A stretch of 42,994 nt of DNA from a virus: the IMG/VR virus record IMGVR_UViG_3300045240_000049, positions 1 through 42,994 of that record; one strand, given 5' to 3'. This document shows, in pieces, positions 1 through 8,535 of this stretch. The position numbers were made by a program, and so were the translations under genes. Position 1 is the stretch's first letter; every line of letters begins with the position of its first letter. The notes under the pieces were generated by a model, which saw only the letters and a list, made by a program, of their open reading frames with translations, was not told the DNA's origin and did not search any database.

Positions 1-127
1 CGCCGGTCACATTCATTGCGGCAGCCACGCAGCCCACCAGCACCAACAATGCGACAGACCCGAGGCTCAACCTCGGTTTGAATCTGTTCGGCGGAATCCT
101 TCGCTGGGTAGCGGCACCCACAGCGCA
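1..127. repeat. Direct terminal repeat, left copy (127 bp)
   Basis: Bases 1-127 match 42868-42994 exactly. A gene is cut by the window end and reads through in frame when the copies are merged. 127 is a common largest k-mer in de Bruijn assemblers, so this is best read as the overlap left when a circular or circularly permuted genome is assembled, not a biological terminal repeat. Confidence 0.95.
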
Positions 128-236
128 GTGGACGCAGCTTGGCAACACCGCAACTCTCGGTGAGTCATATCTCGCGGCATTCACCGGCTCTACTTCGGGC
201 ACCTTTTCCGCCCACATGATGTACGAGCCGTACTAG
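3..236 (+). CDS. Virion-type hypothetical protein, 3' part (starts at 42588)
   Basis: This is the C-terminal part of the gene that begins at 42588. Joining 42588-42867 to 1-236 gives one uninterrupted 171-residue protein ending in TAG at 234-236. It is small and rich in Ala, Thr and Gly with no Cys-pair or enzyme motif, typical of phage decoration or other virion proteins. It sits directly before the DWPNP/PASTA gene and after a zinc-ribbon gene. Function unknown; a minor capsid or tail component is inferred only from composition and position. Confidence 0.8.
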   Translation, partial: PVTFIAAATQPTSTNNATDPRLNLGLNLFGGILRWVAAPTAQWTQLGNTATLGESYLAAFTGSTSGTFSAHMMYEPY

Positions 237-249
237 TTACGGTTGACTC

Positions 250-1539
250 TTGACGATACGGGCACCGCTATATACCCGATATGTTCCTCTTCAGTGGCCG
301 GTAGAGCTACTGACATGGACCAAGGGTGTACAGCAGGGGCTTCAGCCGACCCCGAGGATTCAAGGTCAGTCTGACTGGCCTAATCCGCAGCCGAAGCCGC
401 CCAATCTTGAACTGCGGTCATGGGTAAACCAACTCCCGCCAGGGGTGGCGCTTGGTAATCCGTTCCCGCCTATTGCGACCCGTGACTGGCCGAATCCGCA
501 GCCGCTCCGCGCGAATCTAGAGCTTAGGACTTGGGCTAATCTCCTTCCGCCGGGAGTAGTCGGGAATCCGGTCCCACCAATCAGGAACTATGATTGGCCT
601 AACCCTGTTAGGGCCCGGTTCGATGGCATACGCGGCTGGGTCTGGACTCAGCAGCTAACTCCTGCGGTTGCTGTACCGTTCGCTCAGTACGATTGGCCGA
701 ACCCAGTCCGTCAGACTGACAACCTCATTAACCGGGGTTGGCTGTGGTCGCAGCAGATTCCCGCACCTGTTGCGCCATTTTCGCAATACGACTGGCCGAA
801 CCCTCAAGGACGGGGGGATATAAACAGGGGCTGGACGTGGAGCCAGCAGCTCACCCCGCCCGTAGCTGCAACTCCGTTCGCGCAGTACGACTGGCCCAAC
901 CCGCAGCTGCGGAAGTACGTACCGGCAGACGTATATCCGACCCCGGCGGTACTGCTTGCGCTGGTCTCGGTGCCGAATGTCGTAGGCGAAACTCAAGCCC
1001 AGGCTGAGACCGATATCACAGCGGCGGGGCTGACGTTCTCGGAATCGAGCGCCTATAGCGCCACGGTCGCCGTTGGGCTTGTCATTAGCCAGAATCCCGT
1101 TGGCGGGACGCTGGTCAATGCCGGGTCTGCGGTCGCGATTGTCCTGTCGCTCGGTCCGCAGCCGGTCCCGACCGAGACGCCAGCCGGCGGCAAGATCCGC
1201 TCCACTATTTACATGGTGGAGGTGGAGGGGAAGAAGTTCTTTGCCCCCACTCTTGCGGATGCTCTGCGCATCCTTGCGAAGACCAAGGAGCTGGCCAAGA
1301 AGCACGCGCAGACGATTGCGCGACAGGCCACAGAGAAGACCAAGCCCAATACGCCCGTAAGGCCGATCCGCATCCCCAGGATCAGGGGCAGCGATCCGGT
1401 CAAGGCGGCGGCTGTAGAGACGCAGAAAGAGATCAAGGCGATTTACGAGTCTGCGCTGCGGGATGCAGAGATTGCGATGTGGATGGAGCTGGACAAGCGC
1501 GTCAAGGACGATGAAGAGACTATTTTGCTTCTAATGTGA
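250..1539 (+). CDS. DWPNP-repeat protein with a PASTA domain
   Basis: 429 residues from a TTG start; the only in-frame codon between it and a TGA at 244-246 is CTC, so the start is forced unless initiation is internal. The motif DWPNP begins at residues 42, 79, 115, 148, 181 and 214, giving five tandem units of 33-37 residues, each with a conserved W and a proline-rich end. The first 41 residues look like a decayed extra unit. Residues about 241-302 fit a single PASTA domain (starts VPNVVG, ends with a VVIS-NP-G type core), best known from peptidoglycan-binding kinases and PBPs. The C-terminus (310-429) is Lys/Arg/Glu-rich and helical. It lies directly before the portal gene, so a virion or injection role is likely. 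The DWPNP family is, as far as I know, functionally undescribed. Confidence 0.85.
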   Translation: MTIRAPLYTRYVPLQWPVELLTWTKGVQQGLQPTPRIQGQSDWPNPQPKPPNLELRSWVNQLPPGVALGNPFPPIATRDWPNPQPLRANLELRTWANLLPPGVVGNPVPPIRNYDWPNPVRARFDGIRGWVWTQQLTPAVAVPFAQYDWPNPVRQTDNLINRGWLWSQQIPAPVAPFSQYDWPNPQGRGDINRGWTWSQQLTPPVAATPFAQYDWPNPQLRKYVPADVYPTPAVLLALVSVPNVVGETQAQAETDITAAGLTFSESSAYSATVAVGLVISQNPVGGTLVNAGSAVAIVLSLGPQPVPTETPAGGKIRSTIYMVEVEGKKFFAPTLADALRILAKTKELAKKHAQTIARQATEKTKPNTPVRPIRIPRIRGSDPVKAAAVETQKEIKAIYESALRDAEIAMWMELDKRVKDDEETILLLM

Positions 1540-1540
1540 C

Positions 1541-3916
1541 ATGGCGAATACCGACTACACCGTACCCGCAACGCCCGGCAAGCCGATGGACGAATCGGCC
1601 CTCATCGTGGCGATTGATGACGCGGACAACCGCGCCTACGGGTCGAACCTCTCTAACCTGACCGCCGCGCTATCCGCCGAGCGCGCGCTGAATATCGACC
1701 TGTATCTCGGGAAGAACGTAGACCCAGCTCCTGAGGGTCAGTCGAACGTCATAGACCGCACCGTGTTTGAAACGGTGCAATGGGTGCTGCCGTCTCTCTG
1801 TCGCATCTTCGCCAATGGCGACGATATTGTGACGCTGCAGCCGGACAACGACGCGGACCAGGCGCAGGCCTCTCAGGAGTCTGCCTACCTTAACTGGCTG
1901 GTAACTCAAAAGAACGACTGGTTTAGCCTCTTTCTTGAGTGGGCGACCGACGCTCTACTCACGAAGAACGCTTATTTCTTGGTCTATCGCGACCGCAAGC
2001 ACTCGGTAGAGATCGAGAAGTACGAAAAGCAGACCAAGGAGGGTATTTCCTTCCTGCTGCAAGATCCCGAAGTCCAGTTGATCGACTCGCGGGAGTATCC
2101 GGCGCCGGATATGCCGCCAGAACCCGTCCTGGGCCCGCAGGGCGAGCCGATTGTGGACGAGAACGGCCAGCCCATGATGCGGCCAGCCATGCTGTACGAC
2201 GTTGTATTGCGTCGTACGCAGAGCGGGGATGATGTTTGCATCCGCACGCTTCCCCCTGAGCGCACCAAGGTCGATCAGCGCGCGTTCTCATGGCGGGTGG
2301 ATGACCGCTGCAACTATTTCGAGTATTGGGAGGAAGTCACACTCACCGAGCTTCGGGAACAGGGCTTCGATATCCCGACAGACATTGCGGACGATCCAGA
2401 GCTATACACCCAGGAAGACTACGCCCGCGACCAGTACGGCGAGCGTCGGTTAGAGCGATACAAGCCGACAGATCCATCCATGCGGCGCGTCAAGGCCCGC
2501 ATGATCTGGATCCGGGTAGATGCCGATGGCGATGGGATGGCGGAGCTTCTGCAGATCCTTCGCGTGGGCCGGCGGATCATCTATCAGGAGGAAGTGAGCC
2601 GGATTCCCATTGCCTCTGGCGTCGCTATCCCGCTGCCGCACCGGCATATCGGGGTGTCGCTTGCCGATATCACCTCCGACCTGCAGCGGATCAAGACGGC
2701 AGTATTGCGGCAGGGACTGGATAATCTCTACCTCTCGCAAAACCCTCAGAAGGTGCTCAACCCCGAGCTGGTGAGCGTAGAGGATGCGCTGATATCACGT
2801 CCTGGCGGACTCACGCGCGCCTCCGACATCAATGCGATCCGGTACGAGACGCCTCCCTTTGTGTTCCCGCAGGCCATGGAGGGGCTGCAGTACATGGACC
2901 AGGTGCGGCAGGCCCGCACCGGGGTTAGTAACAGCTTCCAGGGCGTGGATAGCGCGCAGTTATCGAATATCCAGCCCGGTACTGTGAACCAGCTCTCCAG
3001 CATGGCTGCGGAGCGGGTGATCCAGATAGCCCGCATCATGGCCTTCGCGGTGGAGGACCTATTCTCCATCATCCACGAACAAGTCCTGAAGCTCGGCCAC
3101 AAGCGCCAGACGGTGCAGCTGAAGGGCCAGTGGGTGGACGTTGACCCCGGCGCCTGGAAGAAGCGCAACAAGTTCAAGATTTGCGTGGCGTTCTCAGCCG
3201 GTAACCGCGATGCGCACTTGGCTCGCTTGATGGCTCTTGCCGCTAAGCAGATGGAGGCGCTGGCCGCAAAGATCCCGGTCCTAACGCCCGAGAACTACTA
3301 CAACACGCTGGTAGAACTCACCAAGGCCGCTGACCTTAACCCGGATGCCTTCTGGACAGACCCCAAGAGCATCCCGCAGCCACCGCCCGGACCTCCGCCT
3401 GAGATTCAGAAGGTACTCATTCAGACGGAATCGCAGGCCAAGATCAAGGCCGCAGAGATTCTGCAGCAGGACGCGGACAGCCAGCGAAAGGCCGCGACTG
3501 ACAAGTACGCCATTGACTCTAACGTTGGGCTGCAGCTCATCAAGGCAGCCCAAGAGCACGACAACGAAGTGAACCTGCAGACCATCAAGAGCCACCACGA
3601 CGCAGCTCTTGCGAACATTGGGGACCAGTTCGCAGGAGCTACCGAGGGCGTTAAGTCCGTCGGCGGATCGCTTGAGAAGACGCATGCGGCCATCGAGGAA
3701 CACTCAGACCGGCTCGGCAACTTCGGTAAGCAGATGACGGACATTATGCAGGGCGTCAACAAGGCCGTGCAGATCGCAACCGGCAAGCGGGTGATCCGCA
3801 AGCACCCCAAGACGGGCGAAGTAGAGGGCGTGGATGTGCTCAACGATAAGGGCGAAGTCATCCACTCCCATAAGGCCATCAAAGACCATACCGGGCGGGT
3901 ACTTGGGCTCCAGTGA
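1541..3916 (+). CDS. Portal protein
   Basis: 791 residues, the size of podovirus portals. The portal forms the dodecameric ring at the capsid vertex through which DNA is packaged and ejected. The N-terminal half has the typical acidic and aromatic pattern (YLGKNVDPAPEG, then a segment with VIDRTVFETVQW) and a long central region ending around a GVSNSFQGVD segment, as in head-tail connector portals. From about residue 620 there is a Pro-rich linker followed by a Gln/Lys-rich helical, probably coiled-coil, C-terminal extension that could form the barrel. ATG starts one base after the previous stop. The neighbouring scaffold and capsid genes support the call. Confidence 0.9.
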   Translation: MANTDYTVPATPGKPMDESALIVAIDDADNRAYGSNLSNLTAALSAERALNIDLYLGKNVDPAPEGQSNVIDRTVFETVQWVLPSLCRIFANGDDIVTLQPDNDADQAQASQESAYLNWLVTQKNDWFSLFLEWATDALLTKNAYFLVYRDRKHSVEIEKYEKQTKEGISFLLQDPEVQLIDSREYPAPDMPPEPVLGPQGEPIVDENGQPMMRPAMLYDVVLRRTQSGDDVCIRTLPPERTKVDQRAFSWRVDDRCNYFEYWEEVTLTELREQGFDIPTDIADDPELYTQEDYARDQYGERRLERYKPTDPSMRRVKARMIWIRVDADGDGMAELLQILRVGRRIIYQEEVSRIPIASGVAIPLPHRHIGVSLADITSDLQRIKTAVLRQGLDNLYLSQNPQKVLNPELVSVEDALISRPGGLTRASDINAIRYETPPFVFPQAMEGLQYMDQVRQARTGVSNSFQGVDSAQLSNIQPGTVNQLSSMAAERVIQIARIMAFAVEDLFSIIHEQVLKLGHKRQTVQLKGQWVDVDPGAWKKRNKFKICVAFSAGNRDAHLARLMALAAKQMEALAAKIPVLTPENYYNTLVELTKAADLNPDAFWTDPKSIPQPPPGPPPEIQKVLIQTESQAKIKAAEILQQDADSQRKAATDKYAIDSNVGLQLIKAAQEHDNEVNLQTIKSHHDAALANIGDQFAGATEGVKSVGGSLEKTHAAIEEHSDRLGNFGKQMTDIMQGVNKAVQIATGKRVIRKHPKTGEVEGVDVLNDKGEVIHSHKAIKDHTGRVLGLQ

Positions 3917-3972
3917 TCGGAGTGCTATGGCAGCTAGTGATGTATCTGTACTGGATTCTTAGGCACATATGA
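3913..3972 (+). CDS. Possible 19-residue hydrophobic peptide
   Basis: A GTG codon overlaps the portal stop (GTGA) and the reading frame ends in TGA overlapping the ATG of the next gene (ATGA). The product would be 19 residues, almost all hydrophobic or aromatic (VLWQLVMYLYWIL core). This fills the only gap in a chain of coupled genes, so it may be a real membrane peptide or simply a coupling device that carries ribosomes from the portal gene to the next. Too short to judge by composition. Confidence 0.35.
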   Translation: MIGVLWQLVMYLYWILRHI

Positions 3973-4256
3973 CAGACGGCCAAGTATTGGACCGCGCAGT
4001 GAAAGCTCGCGCGGTGCTGGATAGTCCTGCCTATCAGGACGCCTATGCGGCAGTAAGACAACGGCTACTCGATGCAATGCTGGCCGTGAAGATTGAAGAC
4101 TCAGCATCGGCTGAAGATTTCCGCCGCTGCATCAAGTTACTCGATGCGCTGAAGGCAGAACTGGATACCGCCATCAACAGCGGCAAGTTGGCCGAGGCGA
4201 ACATTGCCGAGATCGAAGCGCGGCGCAAAAACCCCTTACGTGGAATTTTCAGGTAA
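3969..4256 (+). CDS. Small helical protein between portal and scaffold
   Basis: 95 residues, nearly all predicted helix, with a run of charged heptads in the second half (about 50-90). No enzyme motif. It lies between portal and scaffold, where podoviruses often carry small helical head-assembly proteins. ATG overlaps the stop of the 19-codon frame upstream, and the scaffold gene follows three bases after its TAA. Role in head assembly is inferred from position only. Confidence 0.75.
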   Translation: MTDGQVLDRAVKARAVLDSPAYQDAYAAVRQRLLDAMLAVKIEDSASAEDFRRCIKLLDALKAELDTAINSGKLAEANIAEIEARRKNPLRGIFR

Positions 4257-4259
4257 AAA

Positions 4260-5156
4260 ATGACTGACGAGACTACAGAGCAAAGCGCAGAAGAGCGCAT
4301 TGCAGCTAAATTCGGCTTCCCCGGACAAACTCAGACAGGCCCAGAGGTTATTACCACGCCTGAGACGACCGTTGAGGAAGCCGAACCCACTACAGCCGAT
4401 ATCGAATGGGACGGGGAGAAATATACCGTCCCCCTGAAGCTCAAAGATGCGTTCATGCGGAATGAAGACTATACCCGCAAGACGCAGGAGCTTGCCGACC
4501 AGCGCCGCGTGTTGGATCAGAACCGCGAGCTTATGACCCGTGCCCAGCTGGACGGGCAGTTTCAGGAGTCAGTTGCCGACGAAGTACGGCAGCTATCCGT
4601 GATTGATGCTTACTTGTCCCAAGCCTCGAAGCTCGATTGGCGAAATATGTCGATGGAGCAGATGTTTAAACAGCGGCTTGAGATCGACCAAGTTAAAGAG
4701 CAGCGCGTCGCCATCAAAGAGTCTATCGACGGCAAGCGCGTCAAGCATCAAGAGGAAATGAAATCGAAATTGTCCGAGCTGCGGGCCAAATCCCGTGAGC
4801 TGGCCGCCAAGTCCATCCCGAACTTTAGCGAGGAAACCGAGAAGAGCATCCGCGGATACGCGGCCTCTGAAGGTCTCAGCGATGCGGAGATTGACAACGT
4901 CCTGCTTGACCCCAGAAGCGCCAAGGTGCTCTGGAAGGCTTCCCAGTTCGACAAGGTGAGAGCAGGTACGGCCAAGGCCGTTGAAGCCACCACCAAAGTA
5001 GTCCGCCCCGGCGCGACATCCGAAAAGATGCCGGAAGCCGTGCGGGCCAAGTTAGACATGCGCAAAGCGATGGCGAAGGCCGAGACCTCCGGGGACAAGG
5101 CCCGGATCATCGAAGAACGCCTCACTCGCTCCAGCATATTCAACAAAGGGCATTGA
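4260..5156 (+). CDS. Capsid scaffolding protein
   Basis: 298 residues. The N-terminal 45 residues are acidic and Thr/Glu-rich, followed by a DGEKYTVPLKLKDAF-type segment and an EDYTRKTQELADQR motif seen in many phage scaffolds, then long Lys/Glu/Gln-rich coiled-coil helices (about 75-180) and a basic C-terminus. Scaffolds guide coat assembly and are lost from the mature head; the basic C-terminus usually contacts coat. The gene lies directly upstream of the major capsid gene, ending one base before its start. Confidence 0.85.
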   Translation: MTDETTEQSAEERIAAKFGFPGQTQTGPEVITTPETTVEEAEPTTADIEWDGEKYTVPLKLKDAFMRNEDYTRKTQELADQRRVLDQNRELMTRAQLDGQFQESVADEVRQLSVIDAYLSQASKLDWRNMSMEQMFKQRLEIDQVKEQRVAIKESIDGKRVKHQEEMKSKLSELRAKSRELAAKSIPNFSEETEKSIRGYAASEGLSDAEIDNVLLDPRSAKVLWKASQFDKVRAGTAKAVEATTKVVRPGATSEKMPEAVRAKLDMRKAMAKAETSGDKARIIEERLTRSSIFNKGH

Positions 5157-5157
5157 A

Positions 5158-6171
5158 ATGACGGTTTTAACTGGGTCAACCCAGACCTACGGCGTTACCA
5201 GCGCCGGAGGTATCCGGGAAGACCTTGAAGATGTGATTTGGGACTTGTTCCCAGAGGATACCTGGGCGGTATCCAATCTAGATAAGGTTGAGGCGACTGC
5301 GACCACCCACGAATGGCTCGCTCAGCAGCTCGCGGCTGCGGCTGCCAACATTGGGGTAGAAGGCGACGACGCGACGTTTAGCTCGCTCACCTCACCGGCT
5401 CGTTTCGGCAACTACACGCAGATCCTTTCCAAGACCTTCTTGGTCTCGGACACCCTGGAGGCTGTGAAGAAGGCCGGGCGCGGGTCGGAAGTCGCACGCG
5501 GCGCCATGGTGAAGATGCGCGAACTGAAGCGCGACCTGGAACTGGCGATTACGACCAATACCATTGCCTCGGCGGGAGCTGCCGGCACTGGCCGTACCTT
5601 TGCTGGTATGGAGAACTGGATTGGCGGGTATCTCAAGAACGCGCTGGTTGGCACGACCGTTACGGCTTCCACTGCCGTCACGATCTCGACCAGCACCGTA
5701 GCGACCACTCCTGCTGCGGCTTCTGGCGTTCCGACCACGACCCTCACTGACGGTACAGCGAATGCGCTGACCTCTGCCGCCCTTAACCTTGCGCTTCAGG
5801 GTGCATGGTCGAACGGTGGCGATCCGTCGGTGATTCTGTGTACTGCGAAGAACAAGGCGCTTATCGACGCGTTCACTTCGATTGCAACTCGATTCGTGAA
5901 CGTAGACGCGGCCACTCAATCGCCCATCATTGGGGCGGCGAATGTGTACGTGTCGGACTTCGGGCGCCACACGGTGGTTCTGCATCGCTATATGCGAGAT
6001 CAGAACGTCCTGTGTCTTGATCCCAACTACTGGGCGGTCGCATTCCTGCGGCGTCCCATGGCTCGGGAACTGGCACGTACTGGTGACGGCACCAAGTACC
6101 AGATCATCACTGAGGGCACACTAGTGGCACGCAACCCGCAGGCTTCTTCGAAGGTTGTGGGCTGCGCTTAA
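5158..6171 (+). CDS. Major capsid protein, SU10/DUF5309 family
   Basis: 337 residues, the usual size for this HK97-fold family. Diagnostic features are the N-terminal GIREDLEDVIWDLFPEDT segment, the NYTQILSKTFLVSDTLEAVK segment around residues 85-105, and the KMRELKRDLELAI helix that follows. The C-terminal third contains the NVYVSDFGRHTVVLHRYMR strand region and an ARTGDGTKYQI segment close to the end. It forms the icosahedral shell. A hairpin with a T-rich tail follows immediately, fitting a strong, separately terminated transcript. Confidence 0.93.
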   Translation: MTVLTGSTQTYGVTSAGGIREDLEDVIWDLFPEDTWAVSNLDKVEATATTHEWLAQQLAAAAANIGVEGDDATFSSLTSPARFGNYTQILSKTFLVSDTLEAVKKAGRGSEVARGAMVKMRELKRDLELAITTNTIASAGAAGTGRTFAGMENWIGGYLKNALVGTTVTASTAVTISTSTVATTPAAASGVPTTTLTDGTANALTSAALNLALQGAWSNGGDPSVILCTAKNKALIDAFTSIATRFVNVDAATQSPIIGAANVYVSDFGRHTVVLHRYMRDQNVLCLDPNYWAVAFLRRPMARELARTGDGTKYQIITEGTLVARNPQASSKVVGCA

Positions 6172-6177
6172 TGCGCT

Positions 6178-6206
6178 GGGCGGGGACTGACACCCGCCCT
6201 TTCTTA
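6178..6206 (+). terminator. Intrinsic terminator after the major capsid gene
   Basis: A perfect 7-bp stem (GGGCGGG at 6178-6184, CCCGCCC at 6193-6199) with an 8-base loop is followed by TTTCTTA. It starts seven bases after the capsid stop and ends just before the next ATG at 6208. Partial termination here would make capsid mRNA more abundant than downstream mRNA. Confidence 0.75.
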
Positions 6207-6207
6207 T

Positions 6208-6558
6208 ATGTCAGACTTCTTTGAAATTGACCCACTCCGCGGCATCCGCACGGAGTGGAAATGGTCAGAGAATGACCAGGCCTATACCCTCAAGAGGTAT
6301 CAGGACACCGAGCCGACGCTCGACTACGCGAAGGCCATGGCGAACGAAGGCGGCTTACGCCGCGAAGATATCATGAAGGGGTGGTGGCATTACTGCACCA
6401 TTCCGCCGGGCGTGCAGCTAGAGCTGATGGCCAAGGGGATCAACATCACGAATCCCGACCACCGCGAACGCATGCTGGAAGAGATCAACACCAACTATCC
6501 CTATTTGAAGTGTACGACCGGCAACATGGGCGGGAAGACCAAGATCCGTGTCGGATAG
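6208..6558 (+). CDS. Conserved-looking protein after capsid gene
   Basis: 116 residues, Trp- and Tyr-rich (EWKWSENDQAYTLKRYQDT, then KGWWHYCTIPPGVQ) and acidic in its first half. No enzyme motif recognised. It starts just after the capsid terminator and overlaps the next gene by 11 bases. The character of the sequence is that of a real conserved phage protein; function unknown, head completion possible by position. Confidence 0.8.
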   Translation: MSDFFEIDPLRGIRTEWKWSENDQAYTLKRYQDTEPTLDYAKAMANEGGLRREDIMKGWWHYCTIPPGVQLELMAKGINITNPDHRERMLEEINTNYPYLKCTTGNMGGKTKIRVG

Positions 6559-8026
6559 GTACAGGGAAGTCGAAGAACTAGCCGAGGGGTCGGAAGACAA
6601 GCTAAAGCGAGCATGGCAAATCTGCCATGAGATGCTGATTGAAGACCCGCTGGACCCGCGGGCGCTGATTAATTCGTGCTTTGTGTCCCAGCGGCTTGGG
6701 CTTCTGGGGCCGGCCTACCACTTCGGCAGGTCCGCCACCCAGCTCTATCCGCAAGAGCCCAACGGCTGGATCAACTACGGCTACGCAGCGGCGCAGCTAT
6801 GGCGGGTAAAGGAAGCCGAGAGCCATTACCAGACGGCCCTGAAGCTCGCCAAGAGCGTCAAGACGCAGCTCTATGCGCTCCTTAACCTGGGTGCGATGTA
6901 TGTGGATTTGGGCTTCTACGACCGTGCAGAGGTCGTCACGCGCCAGATCCTTGAGATAGAGCCCAACAACTCCAAGGCGCTCACCAACCTTGCGATATGC
7001 AGGCTGGCGCTAGCTGACTGGGGCGGCTGGAAGGATTACCGCAAGCTAATCGGCACGCCGTACCGGCTCAAAGTAAACTACAAGGATGAGCCTGAATGGG
7101 ACGGGACGCCGGATAAGACGGTCGTCCTGTATGCAGAGCAAGGCTTGGGGGATGAGATCCTCTTTGCCTCGATGATTCCCGATGCGGTCAAGCACTGCCG
7201 CAAAGTGATCTTTGACTGTGACGGTAGGCTAGAGGGTCTATTCCGCCGCTCCTTCCCGCAGGTCAAGGTCTACGGGACGCGGGTTAAACAAGAGAAGTGG
7301 GCCAAGGAAGACTGGGCCTTTAACTGCAGCCTGCCGGTAGGGCAGCTGGGCGAGTATTTCCGCACTGATACGCATTCCTTCCCAAGAAGGGCATATCTCA
7401 AGCCGTGTCCCATCCGCGCATCCCAATGGCGCTGGGATAAACCGGCCATAGGGATAGCGTGGAGCGGTGGAGTATCGAGGACGGGCGCCAAGATTCGCAG
7501 GGCGCCGCTGGAGGATTGGCTGCCGCTCTTTAAGGGCGTGGATGCGACCTTCGTCAGCCTTCAGTACAAGGACGCGCAGGAAGAGATCGACGCCTTCCGG
7601 CGCAAGTATCCGGAAGTAGAGCTTGTGCAGTATCCGTGGGCGACGTTGACCCACGACTACGATGACACCGCGGCGCTGGTATCGACGCTGGATGGCGTTG
7701 TCGGCGTGCCGACCTCGGTAGTCCATCTATCGGGCGCGTTAGGCGTTAAAACGTTTGCGATGAAGGCTGAGGCCTCATGCTGGAAGTACAGCTCGGGGCT
7801 CCTATTCCATCCGTGTGAGCTTATAGAGCATCAAGGAACATGGCAGAAGACGATAGAAGCGACAGCCCTGCTAGTCAGGGACCACTTAGGGTGTTTATCG
7901 GATACGACCCCCGACAGCCCATCGCTTACAACGTCCTCCAGCATTCGATCATCCGTCACGCAAGCCGTCCGGTCAGCGTTACGCCCCTCATCCTCGCCCA
8001 GCTCCCGATCAAACGGCGCGGGCTGA
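6548..8026 (+). CDS. TPR-containing glycosyltransferase
   Basis: 492 residues from GTG. Residues about 20-165 hold TPR-type helical pairs (signatures such as YPQEPNGWINYGYAAAQL and LYALLNLGAMYVDLGFYDRA). Residues about 190-430 resemble a GT-B glycosyltransferase of the O-GlcNAc-transferase/heptosyltransferase type: LYAEQGLGDEILFASM, GIAWSGG, and VGVPTSVVHLSGALG near the end, where nucleotide-sugar binding is expected. The likely role is sugar transfer to a phage or host surface molecule. The last 60 or so residues are Ser/Thr/Pro-rich and lie in the 187-base overlap with the next gene, so they may be a read-through tail and not conserved domain. Confidence 0.8.
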   Translation: MSDRYREVEELAEGSEDKLKRAWQICHEMLIEDPLDPRALINSCFVSQRLGLLGPAYHFGRSATQLYPQEPNGWINYGYAAAQLWRVKEAESHYQTALKLAKSVKTQLYALLNLGAMYVDLGFYDRAEVVTRQILEIEPNNSKALTNLAICRLALADWGGWKDYRKLIGTPYRLKVNYKDEPEWDGTPDKTVVLYAEQGLGDEILFASMIPDAVKHCRKVIFDCDGRLEGLFRRSFPQVKVYGTRVKQEKWAKEDWAFNCSLPVGQLGEYFRTDTHSFPRRAYLKPCPIRASQWRWDKPAIGIAWSGGVSRTGAKIRRAPLEDWLPLFKGVDATFVSLQYKDAQEEIDAFRRKYPEVELVQYPWATLTHDYDDTAALVSTLDGVVGVPTSVVHLSGALGVKTFAMKAEASCWKYSSGLLFHPCELIEHQGTWQKTIEATALLVRDHLGCLSDTTPDSPSLTTSSSIRSSVTQAVRSALRPSSSPSSRSNGAG

Positions 8027-8535
8027 CGGAGTTCACCTATTCGCGCTTCCTCGTGCCGTGGCTCTGCGGGTACGAAGGCGTTGGGTTGTTCCTTGATGCG
8101 GATATGGTCGTTAAGGGCGATATCGCAGAGGTTTTCCAGGACTTTGACGCGGAAGTGGCGATGCAGATTGAACAGGCTCAGTTCGAGTGGGCGTCCGCCA
8201 TGCTCTTTAACTGCGCTCTGTGCAAGAACCTGACGCCTGAATACGTCGATAACAAGAAAAACATCATGTTTGACTTCTTCTGGGCTAAGCGGGTAGCGCA
8301 TCTGCCGCCCGAGTGGAATCACTGCGTAGGATATGAAAAGCCCGCGCCTGCCAAGCTCTACCACTACACACAAGGGGTACCGATATGGGCGGAGACGCGT
8401 GGGGTAGAAGACGCACCGTTCTTAAGTGAAGCGAAGGCCATGCTGCATACCGTGTCATGGCAGGAGTTGATGGGTAATTCAGTCCATGCAGAGCACGTCC
8501 AGAGAAGACTTAATCAGCCCGCAGTATCGGGCTGA
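7840..8535 (+). CDS. GT-A type glycosyltransferase (GT8-like)
   Basis: 231 residues. The core begins at LRVFIGYD (residues 16-23); TEFTYSRFLVP at 63-73 and the metal-binding DxD in LDADMV (D86, D88) are clear. The PPEWNHCVGY segment and a late conserved His also fit GT-A enzymes that use nucleotide sugars. The first 15 residues are inside the large overlap with the preceding gene, and the true start could be a few codons later. It probably acts with the neighbouring glycosyltransferase and methyltransferase on the same glycan. Confidence 0.82.
   Translation: MAEDDRSDSPASQGPLRVFIGYDPRQPIAYNVLQHSIIRHASRPVSVTPLILAQLPIKRRGLTEFTYSRFLVPWLCGYEGVGLFLDADMVVKGDIAEVFQDFDAEVAMQIEQAQFEWASAMLFNCALCKNLTPEYVDNKKNIMFDFFWAKRVAHLPPEWNHCVGYEKPAPAKLYHYTQGVPIWAETRGVEDAPFLSEAKAMLHTVSWQELMGNSVHAEHVQRRLNQPAVSG

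Noticed and set aside
1-127. True terminal redundancy (cohesive or exact direct terminal repeats)
   Set aside because: The length equals a common assembler k-mer and the repeat lies inside a coding gene; an assembly overlap is the simpler explanation.
655-1305. Long minus-strand frame opposite the DWPNP/PASTA gene
   Set aside because: Its sequence is the shadow of the repeated motif on the plus strand, basic and low complexity, with no ribosome site.
5392-5985. 197-codon minus-strand frame opposite the major capsid gene
   Set aside because: Arg/Gly-rich shadow of a well-identified capsid gene; no domain and no promoter.
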